DNA of 64,000 nt, taken from NCBI RefSeq assembly GCF_036330325.1, contig NZ_JAZDRO010000003.1:62001-126000 (forward strand), in the 5' to 3' direction. The notes beneath the pieces were generated by a model. The model was not told where the DNA came from. It worked only from the letters and a program-made list of their open reading frames with translations, and did not search any database. Origin of the DNA: Hyphobacterium marinum (GTDB lineage Bacteria > Pseudomonadota > Alphaproteobacteria > Caulobacterales > Maricaulaceae). Below, one piece after another: positions 41,588 to 50,040 of the stretch. Position 1 is the stretch's first letter; each line of letters begins with the position of its first letter. The position numbers and the translations under genes are program-made.

Positions 41588-42630
41588 GCCGCCACCCGCA
41601 AACGCCGGGTCGTGACACCGGCCATGAGGAAGAGCGCAATGGCTCCGCCCTGGTGCAACAGCGAGAGCCAAAGCGGCGCGCTAGCCAGCAGCGCCGCGAT
41701 CCCCAGAACGATCTGGAGCCCGACCAGCATGGCGAGGCCATGCGCACTCTTGCGCAATTCCGGCCGTCCCGTCCGGCGCAGGGCCATGACGAAAACGACT
41801 GTCAGGACTGCAATCAGATAGGCCGTCCAGCGGTGGTGCATCTGGACCGCCGGCAGGCTTTCAAACGCCGCCTGGAACCAGCTCATGCCCGAGAGATAGC
41901 CTTCGGGGATAATCCGCCCGTCCATGCCCGGCCAGGTGTTGAAGATGCGCCCGGCATCCAGCCCGGCAACGAAGGCCCCGAGCGCGATCTGGATCAGGAC
42001 AAGACACCAGAAACCGAGCGCCCATCCCGTCAGGCGATGCCCGTTAGCCGGCGTCGGGCCGTTGCGGGCTTCCAGCGCTAGCCAGAGCGTCACGCCGAGG
42101 ATGACGAAAGCGAGACTGAGATGAGCGGCCAGCCGGTACTGGCTGACATCGACCCGGTCGACGAGGCCGGACGCGACCATCCACCAGCCGACAAAGCCTT
42201 GCAGCCCGCCCAGGAAAAGCAGGCCGACCAGGCGCGGCTTCAATCGCTGCGGGATCTGCTTGCGCACCCAGAACACGACCAGCGGCAAAAAGAAGACGAG
42301 GCCGATCATCCGGCCCAGGAAACGGTGCCCCCATTCCCACCAGTAGATGAACTCGAATTCGGCCAGCGACATGCCGCGGTTCTGGAGCTGGTATTCCGGG
42401 CTGGCGCGATAGAGGTCGAACTCGGCCTGCCAGGCCTCTTGAGACAGCGGCGGGATGGCACCCGTCACGGGTTTCCACTCGGTGATCGACAGACCGGAAT
42501 CGGTCAACCGGGTCGCCCCGCCCACGAGGATCATCGCGCACACCATGGCGCCGACGACGACAAGCCACCAGAATACCGGCTTGCTGGTTTGCGGGGCTGT
42601 GGTCATGGCGGTCTCCGGCGAGTTCGCCAT
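41584..42630 (-). CDS. ctaA: Heme A synthase (COX15/CtaA, alphaproteobacterial type)
   Basis: Inner-membrane enzyme oxidising the C8 methyl of heme O to heme A for cytochrome aa3. The 348-residue protein has eight hydrophobic segments. COX15 signatures are 'GGATRLTDSGLSITEWKPVTGAIPP', WWEWGHRFLGR (heme-ligand His in the second helix pair), 'LAAHLSLAFVILG', 'MHHRWTAYL' and 'LLHQGGAIALFLMAG'. The start could be 42630 or the in-frame ATG eight codons later (MTTAPQTS). Confidence 0.95.
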   Translation of the reverse strand: MANSPETAMTTAPQTSKPVFWWLVVVGAMVCAMILVGGATRLTDSGLSITEWKPVTGAIPPLSQEAWQAEFDLYRASPEYQLQNRGMSLAEFEFIYWWEWGHRFLGRMIGLVFFLPLVVFWVRKQIPQRLKPRLVGLLFLGGLQGFVGWWMVASGLVDRVDVSQYRLAAHLSLAFVILGVTLWLALEARNGPTPANGHRLTGWALGFWCLVLIQIALGAFVAGLDAGRIFNTWPGMDGRIIPEGYLSGMSWFQAAFESLPAVQMHHRWTAYLIAVLTVVFVMALRRTGRPELRKSAHGLAMLVGLQIVLGIAALLASAPLWLSLLHQGGAIALFLMAGVTTRRLRVAA

Positions 42631-42785
42631 CCACCTAGCCGACTGGCCGGCAAAGGCAAGGGTAGTGCGCCATCGCGCCGCGCCGGGTCTCCATGCATCC
42701 CGTGCGCTGAAAAATGCAGATTTTTATCCTCGCCTCATACCGGTGAGGCGCTAGTCTTGAACCAAAGGGAGATTAGGGGAGAGAC

Positions 42786-43970
42786 ATGAGCGAACTGGAG
42801 ACATTCCGTCAGGACACCCGCAACTGGCTGGAGGCGAACTGTCCGGCGTCGATGCGCGGGCCGATCAAGGATGAACGCGAAGTCTGTTGGGGCGGCCGCG
42901 ATTTCGAATTCTTCAGCGACGACCAGAAACTCTGGCTCGACCGGATGGCCGAACGCGGCTGGACCACGCCGACCTGGCCGAAAGAATACGGCGGCGGCGG
43001 CCTTTCCAAGGACGAAGCGCAAATCCTGAAAGAGGAAATGAAGGCGATCCAGGCGCGCGATCCCCTCACCTCCTTCGGAATCTGGATGCTCGGACCGGCA
43101 TTGCTGAAATACGGTTCTGAAGAACAGAAACACGAACACCTGCCGAAAATCATTCGCGGCGAGATTCGCTGGTGCCAGGGCTATTCCGAACCCGGAGCCG
43201 GTTCCGATCTCGCCTCACTGCGCACCAAGGGCGTCAGCGACGGCGACGACTATGTCGTCACCGGTCAGAAGGTCTGGACCAGCTATGCCGACAAGTCTGA
43301 CTGGATTTTCGCGCTGGTTCGTACCGAACCGGACGCGCCCAAGCATGAAGGCATTTCCTTCATCCTGATCGACATGGCGACCGACGGTGTCTCGACCAAG
43401 CCGATCAAGCTGATCTCGGGCAAGTCGCCCTTCTGCGAAACCTTCTTCGACGAGGTGCGCGTGCCAAAGGCCAACCGGATTGGCGAAGCCGGCAAGGGCT
43501 GGGACATCGCCAAATACCTCCTCTCGCACGAGCGGACGAATATCGTCTCCGCCGGCGGCATGTTCGGTGGCATGAACCCGGTGATGGCCGCGCACAAATC
43601 GGGTGAAGTCGATGATGGCGGCAAGCTCGCCGACCCCATCCTGCGCGGCGATGTTGCCCGCCTGACCATCGACGCCCTCGCCTTTGAAGCCACGCTACAA
43701 CGCGTGAAAGACGAGTCCGATGCCGGACAGGGCGTCGGCGCGCGGGCGTCCATGCTCAAATATGTCGGTACCGAGCTGAACAAGCGCCGTCACGAGCTCA
43801 ACATGTCAGCCCTGGGGGCCGACGGCCTCCTCTGGGAAGGTGACGACCCGTCGGACGGTCAGTCGGCCCGCGAATGGCTGCGTTCGCGCGCCAACTCGAT
43901 CGAGGGCGGCACCTCGGAAATCCAGCTGAACATTCTGGCCAAGCGCGTGCTTGGCCTGCCGGGCGCGTAA
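42786..43970 (+). CDS. Acyl-CoA dehydrogenase, first of a pair
   Basis: A 394-residue flavoprotein that introduces a 2,3-double bond in an acyl-CoA. Typical blocks are 'WPKEYGGGGLSKDEAQIL', 'RWCQGYSEPGAGSDLASLRTKG', 'VTGQKVWTSYADKSDW' and the C-terminal 'SRANSIEGGTSEIQLNILAKRVLGLP'. The latter retains a glutamate at the position typical of the catalytic base. It is followed after 13 bp by a second, shorter dehydrogenase. The pair resembles the FadE17/FadE18-type or steroid side-chain dehydrogenases that form heteromers. The substrate is unknown. Confidence 0.92.
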   Translation: MSELETFRQDTRNWLEANCPASMRGPIKDEREVCWGGRDFEFFSDDQKLWLDRMAERGWTTPTWPKEYGGGGLSKDEAQILKEEMKAIQARDPLTSFGIWMLGPALLKYGSEEQKHEHLPKIIRGEIRWCQGYSEPGAGSDLASLRTKGVSDGDDYVVTGQKVWTSYADKSDWIFALVRTEPDAPKHEGISFILIDMATDGVSTKPIKLISGKSPFCETFFDEVRVPKANRIGEAGKGWDIAKYLLSHERTNIVSAGGMFGGMNPVMAAHKSGEVDDGGKLADPILRGDVARLTIDALAFEATLQRVKDESDAGQGVGARASMLKYVGTELNKRRHELNMSALGADGLLWEGDDPSDGQSAREWLRSRANSIEGGTSEIQLNILAKRVLGLPGA

Positions 43971-43983
43971 GGGGGCCGCACCA

Positions 43984-45108
43984 ATGAGCTATGTGCTGAA
44001 CGAAGAAGAACAAATGCTCCGCGACGCGGCGAAAGCCTATCTCGCGGAAAAATCGCCCGTCTCCGAATTGCGCCGCTTGCGTGACGAGGGCTGCAAGGAC
44101 GGTTTCCGTCACGCTGTCTGGCGCGGCATGGCGGAAATGGGCTGGAACGGCGTCGTCATCGAGGAGGCCTATGGCGGCGTCGACATGGGCTATTCCGCTG
44201 CTGGCGTTCTGTTACAGGAGATGGGCCGCACGCTGACTGCTTCACCCTATATCCCGTCTGCCATTCTTGCAGCCACGGCCCTGCGCCTCGCCGGAACCGA
44301 GGCCCAAAAGAGCGAACACCTGACGAAGATCGCGAACGGCGAAGCCGTCTACGCCTTTGCCATTGATGAAGCCGCGCGCCATCACCCCGAACGCATCGAC
44401 ACGACCGCTGTGAAGGACGGCAATGGCTTCCGTCTCAACGGCTCGAAGCGTTTTGTCGCCTGCGGCAATGGCGCGGACATGCTGATCGTCGTGGCGAAAA
44501 CCGAAGACGGCGGGACAGGCTTCTTCCTTGTTGATCCCAAGACTGACGGTGTGACCCGGACCATGCGGCGCACGGTCGACAGCCATGTGCCGGCTGATAT
44601 CGACTTCAAGGATGTCAAGCTCGACGGCGATGCCTGCCTGTCGGAAGCCGAGGACGGTACCGCCGCCCTCGCCTTCATCTTGCAGGCCGGATCAGCCTGC
44701 GTCGCGGCGGAAGCGCTCGGCATCGCCGAGGAGAGCTTTGACCGGACACTGACCTACCTGAAAGAACGCACCCAGTTCGGAACCGAGATCGGGTCCTTTC
44801 AAGGACTCCAGCACCGCGCCGCCGAACTCCTGTGCGAAATCGAACTGGCCCGTTCACTGGTGATGAAGGCGCTGCGCTCGCTCGACAACGAGCCGTCTCA
44901 GGCCCCGTTGTGGATCGCCGCGGCCAAGGCCAAGGCCACGGAAGTCTCCCGCTTTGCCGCCGCTGAAGCCATCCAGTTGCATGGCGGTGTGGGCATGACG
45001 GACGAGTACGAGATCGGCTTCTTCTACAAGCGCGCCCAGGCCGCCGGGGAATTCCTCGGCGACGACCGCTACCACTCGGACAAGGTCGCCTCGACAAGCG
45101 GTTACTGA
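43984..45108 (+). CDS. Acyl-CoA dehydrogenase, second of a pair (lacks the usual catalytic Glu)
   Basis: A 374-residue protein with acyl-CoA dehydrogenase fold: 'MSYVLNEEEQMLRDAAKAYLAEKSP', 'GWNGVVIEEAYGGVDMGYSAAGVLL', 'TQFGTEIGSFQGLQHRAAEL' and 'AIQLHGGVGMTDEYEIGFFYKRAQ'. The last block has HGGVGMTDEY, the variant without a glutamate at the standard base position. Such subunits work with a partner that carries the base, here probably the preceding gene. Spacing of 13 bp supports co-translation. Confidence 0.9.
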   Translation: MSYVLNEEEQMLRDAAKAYLAEKSPVSELRRLRDEGCKDGFRHAVWRGMAEMGWNGVVIEEAYGGVDMGYSAAGVLLQEMGRTLTASPYIPSAILAATALRLAGTEAQKSEHLTKIANGEAVYAFAIDEAARHHPERIDTTAVKDGNGFRLNGSKRFVACGNGADMLIVVAKTEDGGTGFFLVDPKTDGVTRTMRRTVDSHVPADIDFKDVKLDGDACLSEAEDGTAALAFILQAGSACVAAEALGIAEESFDRTLTYLKERTQFGTEIGSFQGLQHRAAELLCEIELARSLVMKALRSLDNEPSQAPLWIAAAKAKATEVSRFAAAEAIQLHGGVGMTDEYEIGFFYKRAQAAGEFLGDDRYHSDKVASTSGY

Positions 45109-45165
45109 TCAACGCCACCTCGTGCTAGAAACGGGCGCGGGGGCGTCATGGAGGAGAGCGTCGGC

Positions 45166-45696
45166 ATGGCCGATAGCGAACTGCACGCCCCTGCCCCGCC
45201 GCCGCGCCCGGCCCATCCACGGGACCGCAATGGCACCGGCGGAGCCTTGGCCCGCGCCCTCCTCCTGCTCGGCATCATCCTTCTGCCACTTGGCCTGACC
45301 CTACCGATGTTGGAGACGCAGCGCTTCATCTTCTGGCGGGACGCCTACTCCCTCATCGACGTCGCGCGCGCCCTCGTCCAGGGCGAGGACTGGCTCCTCG
45401 CCACTGTCGTCATTGTGTTTTCAATGGTGTTTCCAGCTCTGAAAGCCCTCGGCCTCATCCGGCTGCACCTTGCCGCTCCGGGCTCGGTCAGCCGCCGGGA
45501 AGCGAGGCTTGTCGAGACGCTTGGTAAGTGGACGATGATGGACGTGCTCATTGCCGCCCTCGTTGTCTTCACGCTGGGGCGGTCAGGCGTTGCCAGCGCG
45601 GCCGAACTGCCGGGCCTCTACTTCTTCACCGCCTCGGCGGCCTGCCTGATGCTGGCGTCGGGCCGCATCGCGGCGGGGCATCGACGGGTTGTGTGA
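45166..45696 (+). CDS. PqiA-like inner-membrane protein, single domain
   Basis: A 176-residue membrane protein with four hydrophobic helices. The paraquat-inducible protein A signatures are LPLGLTLPMLET, 'FSMVFPALKALGLIRL' and 'LGKWTMMDVLIAALVVFTLGRSG'. Full PqiA has two such domains; here there is one, and the zinc-finger cysteines of classical PqiA are absent. The ATG at 45166 is preferred because GGAGGAGA stands 8 bases upstream; an in-frame ATG at 45148 is possible. No MCE-domain (PqiB) gene adjoins it. A tRNA-Pro gene lies directly downstream on the other strand. Confidence 0.85.
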   Translation: MADSELHAPAPPPRPAHPRDRNGTGGALARALLLLGIILLPLGLTLPMLETQRFIFWRDAYSLIDVARALVQGEDWLLATVVIVFSMVFPALKALGLIRLHLAAPGSVSRREARLVETLGKWTMMDVLIAALVVFTLGRSGVASAAELPGLYFFTASAACLMLASGRIAAGHRRVV

Positions 45697-45703
45697 GGAA
45701 AAA

Positions 45704-45781
45704 TGGTCGGAGCGGCGAGATTTGAACTCGCGACCCCCGGTCCCCCAGACCGGTGCGCTAACCGGGCTGCGCCACGCTCCG
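45704..45781 (-). tRNA. tRNA-Pro (anticodon GGG)
   Basis: A 78-base cloverleaf on the minus strand with acceptor CGGAGCG/CGCTCCG and encoded CCA. The anticodon stem is CCGGT/ACCGG and the loop CTGGGGG, giving anticodon GGG. Confidence 0.94.
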
Positions 45782-45874
45782 ACTTACTCTCATTTTCCGG
45801 CCACGAAAGCCGGATGGGGAGGCTGCTTATAGGGTCAGGCGAAGCGCGCCGCAACCATCTGGCGCGGCGCGTGA

Positions 45875-46309
45875 TTAACGCCCCTGGGCGAGCGCGTCGT
45901 CGAGGCGCTTCTTGGCATGTTCCAGCCGTTCGAGGACGGGAGCCAGCCCGCTTCCAGCCGATGCGGGTGCAGCCGGTTGAGAGGACGGGACATAGCGTTC
46001 GGCCAGCCGCGGCGCTTCAGGCTCGGCGGTGCCATCCTCGGCGGCAAGTGCTCCGACAGCAGCAACACCCTGCTCGCGCACATATTTCTGCGCGCCCTTG
46101 ATGGTAAAGCCGTCCTCGTAGAGCAGCCGCTTGATCCCGCGCAGCAGCGCAATGTCGCCCGGGCGATAGAATCGCCGCCCCCCGGCCCGTTTGACCGGTT
46201 TGAGCTGCGGAAACTTGCTTTCCCAGAAGCGCAGGACGTGCGCAGGCAGATCGAGCTCGCTCGCCGCTTCGCTGATGCTGCGATAGGCGTCAGGCGACTT
46301 GTCGGCCAT
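45875..46309 (-). CDS. MerR-family transcriptional regulator
   Basis: A 144-residue protein with an N-terminal MerR winged helix (about 9-78): 'YRSISEAASELDLPAHVLRFWESKFPQL', 'GGRRFYRPGDIALLRGIKRLLYEDGFTI'. The C-terminal part is an alanine/proline-rich linker and a short coiled-coil ending. It is 8 bp downstream of ihfA, a conserved place in alphaproteobacteria. No metal- or drug-binding cysteines are present, so its signal is unknown. Confidence 0.9.
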   Translation of the reverse strand: MADKSPDAYRSISEAASELDLPAHVLRFWESKFPQLKPVKRAGGRRFYRPGDIALLRGIKRLLYEDGFTIKGAQKYVREQGVAAVGALAAEDGTAEPEAPRLAERYVPSSQPAAPASAGSGLAPVLERLEHAKKRLDDALAQGR

Positions 46310-46317
46310 GTCCGGTA

Positions 46318-46623
46318 TCAGCCCTTGGCCAGAGCAGTATCGATCTTTTCCTTCAAGACCTGCGACGGTTTGAAGACCAGGACACGGCGCGGATCGATCG
46401 GCACTTCTTCGCCGGTCTTCGGATTGCGTCCAATCCGTCCGCTCTTGTCGCGAAGCTGAAAGGAGCCGAAGGACGACAGCTTGACCGACTGGCCGCTGGC
46501 CAGCGTGTCGGAAATCATCCCCAGCATCGATTGAACCAAATCGGATGATTCCTGACGCGTCAATCCGACGTCACGATGGACCGCCTCGGCAAGGTCGGCT
46601 CTCGTTAGGGTTTTTCCGGCCAT
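46318..46623 (-). CDS. ihfA: Integration host factor subunit alpha
   Basis: A 101-residue DNA-bending protein of the HU/IHF family. It shows 'TLTRADLAEAVHRDVGLTRQES', 'GQSVKLSSFGSFQLRDKSGRIGRNPKTGE' and 'PIDPRRVLVFKPSQVLK', which separates IHF-alpha from HU. It heterodimerises with IHF-beta encoded elsewhere. The start at 46623 (MAGKTLTR) gives the normal length; upstream in-frame sequence to 46662 is not family-like. The order plsX-fabH-ihfA-merR is conserved. Confidence 0.96.
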   Translation of the reverse strand: MAGKTLTRADLAEAVHRDVGLTRQESSDLVQSMLGMISDTLASGQSVKLSSFGSFQLRDKSGRIGRNPKTGEEVPIDPRRVLVFKPSQVLKEKIDTALAKG

Positions 46624-46697
46624 GTCATTCCCCCGATAGAAGAGTTTCAGGCTATTCCGCACAATGGCGGGTCGTCAACGCGGGCCATAAAAAGTGA

Positions 46698-47678
46698 TTA
46701 AAACCGAATCAAGGCCGAACCCCAAGTGAAACCCCCACCGAGGGCTTCGAGCAGGCAAAGATCACCGCGCTGGATGCGTCCATCCCGAACGGCCTGGTCA
46801 AAAGCGAGCGGCACGGAGGCCGCCGACGTATTGCCCTGGTCGGCGACCGTAGAAATCACCTTGTCCGGTGCGATCCCGAGGCGTTTGGCAACGCCTTCGA
46901 GAATGCGCTGATTGGCCTGGTGGGGCACGAACCAGTCGATATCCGCGCTGGTCACGCCATGGCGCTCCATCAGCGTCGTCATCGCCTCGCAGATCTTGGT
47001 GACGGCATGGCGATAGACGGCGTTGCCCTGCATCGTCAGCAACCCGGAAGACTGGCTGGACGACACACCGCCCGTGGTCCGGAGCAGGTCGAGGAAGGAG
47101 CCATCGGCGCGCATATACGCGCCGATCAATCCGCGGCCGAACGGCTTGCCGCGTTGCGACTCACCGGCTTGCAGGACGAAGGCCCCGGCCCCGTCACCAA
47201 AGAGCACGCAGGTCGCCCGGTCGGTCCAGTCGATGATGCGCGACATGGTTTCCGCGCCGATCACCAGCACATTGCGGTGCTGACCGGTCAGGATCAGTCC
47301 ATCAGCGATGGAAAGCGCGTAGATAAACCCCGAGCACACCGCCTGGACGTCGAACGCCGCGCCTTGCGTGATGCCCAGCCGTCCCTGGATCATTGTTGCA
47401 CAAGACGGGAAGACGAGGTCCGGGGTGGTCGTTGCCACGATGATGAGATCGATTTCGGATGCGTCCAGACCGGCGTTGTCGAGTGCACGGCGGGCGGCCA
47501 TCTCGCCCATATCGACCGTGGTTTCGCCGTCTGCCGCAATATGACGGCGTTTGATACCCGTACGTTCGCGTATCCAGGCGTCGCTCGTGTCGACCGTCCG
47601 CGCCAGCTCGTCATTGGTGACGATGCGCTCGGGCAGATAGCTTCCGACGCCGCTGACGCGGGCCATCAATTGGGTCAC
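46698..47678 (-). CDS. fabH: 3-oxoacyl-ACP synthase III
   Basis: Initiates fatty-acid synthesis by condensing acetyl-CoA with malonyl-ACP. The 326-residue protein has the catalytic triad visible as Cys in FDVQAVCSGFIYAL, His in DWFVPHQANQRIL and Asn in QGNTSAASVPLAF. The N-terminus is 'SGVGSYLPERIVTNDELA'. Its ATG overlaps the plsX stop (ATGA), so plsX-fabH form one unit. Confidence 0.96.
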   Translation of the reverse strand: MTQLMARVSGVGSYLPERIVTNDELARTVDTSDAWIRERTGIKRRHIAADGETTVDMGEMAARRALDNAGLDASEIDLIIVATTTPDLVFPSCATMIQGRLGITQGAAFDVQAVCSGFIYALSIADGLILTGQHRNVLVIGAETMSRIIDWTDRATCVLFGDGAGAFVLQAGESQRGKPFGRGLIGAYMRADGSFLDLLRTTGGVSSSQSSGLLTMQGNAVYRHAVTKICEAMTTLMERHGVTSADIDWFVPHQANQRILEGVAKRLGIAPDKVISTVADQGNTSAASVPLAFDQAVRDGRIQRGDLCLLEALGGGFTWGSALIRF

Positions 47679-48739
47679 TCGGCAGGCTCCTTGGCCGCTT
47701 CGGTTTCCTCGGCCTCGGCCAAGCGTCTGAGATTGCCTTCGATCTCGGACAGAAACCCGCTCGGCGCAAGGTCGATTCCGATGCCAAGCGCAGTTGCGAA
47801 CCCTTCCCCATCTGTGCCGCCATGGCTTTTCACGACCATGCCATTAAGACCCAGCAATACGCCGCCATTGATGGTGCGGGGGTCGAGCCGTGCCCGGAGC
47901 TGCTTCAGACCGCTGATCGAGAGCAGTATGGCTCCCAGCCTGGCGCTGAGCGAACTGGTAAAGGCGTCGCGCATCCAGGCCCCGACCAGCTTGGCCGTAC
48001 CTTCCGCAGTCTTCAGGGCGATATTGCCGCTGAAACCGTCGGTGACGACCACATCGGTGCGACCGAGCGAAATGTCATCGCCCTCGACGAAGCCATGATA
48101 GTTGAGCTTCAGATGCGCCTCGCGAATCAGCCGGTCGGCGGCGCGCACCACGTCATTGCCCTTCAATTCCTCCTGGCCGACATTCAGAAGACCGACGGTG
48201 GGATCGGTCGAGCCGTGCACAGCACGGTGATAGGCCTCGCCCATGATCGCGAACTCGACGAGTTGCGACGGGCCGCATTCGACATTTGCGCCGACGTCCA
48301 GCACCACGGTGTGCCCGCGCGTCGTCGGCCAGCTGGCGGCGATGGCGGGGCGGTGAACCCCCTTCTTCATTCTGAGGACGACTTTCGAGATCGCCATCAG
48401 CGCGCCGGTATTGCCAGCGGAGACGACCGCCGCAGCTTCCCCGTCCTTCACCGAAACCATCGCATTCCACATCGACGACCCGCGTGACCGGCGCACGGCC
48501 TCGCTCGGCTTGTCGGTCATGCGGACTTCACTGTCGGAATGCCGGATTTCGATACGGGACCGCACGTGTTCGGGCTTGGCGTCCACGAGCGGCTTTAGAA
48601 TGGCCTCATCACCGTGCAGCAGGAAGCGGGCCTGCGTGCCCGCCTTGCGCTTCAGAATGACCTCGATGCCGTCGACCGCAATTGCGGGACCGCTATCGGC
48701 TCCCATGGCATCGACCGAAATACTGACAGGGATCGGCAT
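47675..48739 (-). CDS. plsX: Phosphate acyltransferase PlsX
   Basis: Makes acyl-phosphate from acyl-ACP for phospholipid synthesis. The 354-residue protein has 'ISVDAMGADSGPAIAVDGI' at the N-terminus, 'SAGNTGALMAISKVVLRM' and 'VDVVVTDGFSGNIALKTAEG' in slightly varied form. It is coupled to fabH. In many alphaproteobacteria a DUF177 (YceD) gene precedes plsX; here only 71 bp separate it from the CBP3-type chaperone gene, so that gene is absent from this place. Confidence 0.95.
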   Translation of the reverse strand: MPIPVSISVDAMGADSGPAIAVDGIEVILKRKAGTQARFLLHGDEAILKPLVDAKPEHVRSRIEIRHSDSEVRMTDKPSEAVRRSRGSSMWNAMVSVKDGEAAAVVSAGNTGALMAISKVVLRMKKGVHRPAIAASWPTTRGHTVVLDVGANVECGPSQLVEFAIMGEAYHRAVHGSTDPTVGLLNVGQEELKGNDVVRAADRLIREAHLKLNYHGFVEGDDISLGRTDVVVTDGFSGNIALKTAEGTAKLVGAWMRDAFTSSLSARLGAILLSISGLKQLRARLDPRTINGGVLLGLNGMVVKSHGGTDGEGFATALGIGIDLAPSGFLSEIEGNLRRLAEAEETEAAKEPAE

Positions 48740-48810
48740 ATGTGACTTGGCTCAGACAGCTCGGCCCGTGCGCGGCGCGAGGGCGGACCTTAGCCCATCA
48801 CAAAGGCGTT

Positions 48811-49350
48811 TCAAGCGGAGGCCGACATCTCCGGGGACGACACACAGGTCTCGCCGCGTAGAAGCGCCTCGCCCGGGCATTCCGCGAGCCCGCCGCGCCA
48901 GGTCAATGCCCCGGAAGCGAGGGCCTCGATATTCGGCCGCGCATCAAGATCGGGTGTCTCGGCCAGCGCCGAGGACAGGGCCACGGCATCGCCTTCCTTT
49001 ATCGCAGGTGTGTAGGCCTCAAGCGCTGTGTAGAAATGGCTGGCAAGGGCTTTGATCTTTTTTGATACGCTGAGGTCTCCAACCGCCATTTCGCGCAGTG
49101 CACCGTCGAGATCCCGGAACATGGCATCAAACGTTTCCTGGGCGACGGCGCGGCCGGTCTCCCCTTCCCGGTTCAGCCGCTCGATCAGGACCGACATGTA
49201 CAGGCAGATCATTTCGAACCGGCCTTCCGGCGTGTCGGGAACACCCTGCTCACGATAGATGACGGGCTGGCGAGCCCGGCCCACGGCGGCCTGATACAGG
49301 CTGTCGCCCACGGCTTTTCGCGCTCGGTTTTTTTTCGAAAACGGGAACAT
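48811..49350 (-). CDS. Ubiquinol-cytochrome c chaperone (CBP3-like)
   Basis: A 179-residue protein matching the ubiquinol-cytochrome c chaperone family, which assists cytochrome b/bc1 complex assembly. Markers are 'AVGRARQPVIYREQGVPDTPEGRFEMICLYMSVLIERL' (about 22-59), 'FDAMFRDLDGALREMAVGDLSVSKKIKALASHFY' and 'LEAY'. It is divergent from bamE with 102 bp between, a common alphaproteobacterial arrangement. Confidence 0.9.
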   Translation of the reverse strand: MFPFSKKNRARKAVGDSLYQAAVGRARQPVIYREQGVPDTPEGRFEMICLYMSVLIERLNREGETGRAVAQETFDAMFRDLDGALREMAVGDLSVSKKIKALASHFYTALEAYTPAIKEGDAVALSSALAETPDLDARPNIEALASGALTWRGGLAECPGEALLRGETCVSSPEMSASA

Positions 49351-49452
49351 GCGCCAGCCTCTCCTCTTTTTGAACGCTTGAAGCTAAGGTCACGACCGGT
49401 TAGGTCAACGCGCCGGAACATTCAAACTTTCACGTCAAGGACGCCCGTGCCC

Positions 49453-49959
49453 ATGTTTCGTACCCGCCTTCTTCTCGCGGCCGCTGTGCTCGCCGGAGCC
49501 ACCGCCTGCACGCCGACGCTGCAGAACCACGGCTATCGCTACATCGAAGGTGAAGCACCGGTGATCACGCCGGGCGAGGACACGCGCGCGACCCTGATGA
49601 ACCGCCTGGGTTCGCCATCGACCAGCGGCGTTGCCGGGGTTCTCGACGAGGGCATGCGCGACCGCACCTGGTACTACATTTCCGAAACGCGCGAGTCGCT
49701 GGCCTATCAGCGATCCCGCACCCGTGAGCGCCGCATCTTCGCGGTTCATTTCGATGATGCCGGCACCGTCGCCGCCGTCGAGGAATACGGTCTCGAAGAC
49801 GGCCGCCGCGTCGCCTATGTGGATCGCGAGACCCCGACCCGCGGACGCGAACTCAGCCTGCTCGAACAGCTGCTCGGCAATATCGGCCGCCTGCCGTCCG
49901 ATACCTTCACCGGCGAAGAAAACCTGCCGGGCGGCGCTGGCGGACCCCGCCGCCGCTAG
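49453..49959 (+). CDS. bamE: Outer-membrane assembly lipoprotein BamE/SmpA
   Basis: A 168-residue lipoprotein with leader MFRTRLLLAAAVLAGATAC (lipobox ATAC). The SmpA/OmlA domain (about 25-115) shows 'NHGYRYIEGEAPVITPGEDTRATLMNRLGSPST' and 'DRTWYYISETRES'. It is a component of the BAM complex. The C-terminal 50 residues are an extension with a Pro/Gly-rich end. The start at 49453 begins the leader; an in-frame start at 49378 would put 25 residues in front of it. A strong terminator follows. Confidence 0.92.
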   Translation: MFRTRLLLAAAVLAGATACTPTLQNHGYRYIEGEAPVITPGEDTRATLMNRLGSPSTSGVAGVLDEGMRDRTWYYISETRESLAYQRSRTRERRIFAVHFDDAGTVAAVEEYGLEDGRRVAYVDRETPTRGRELSLLEQLLGNIGRLPSDTFTGEENLPGGAGGPRRR

Positions 49960-49984
49960 GGTTTTCTATTCACTGCCAGACAGC

Positions 49985-50014
49985 AAAAAGCCCCGGCCGA
50001 TGGCCGGGGCTTTT
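49985..50014. terminator. Bidirectional intrinsic terminator between bamE and hppA
   Basis: AAAAGCCCCGGCC pairs perfectly with GGCCGGGGCTTTT across a three-base GAT loop (49986-50014). T-runs occur on both strands, so it can end both convergent transcripts. Confidence 0.9.
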
Positions 50015-50040
50015 CACTATCGGATATTTCGGTCCCGGCC

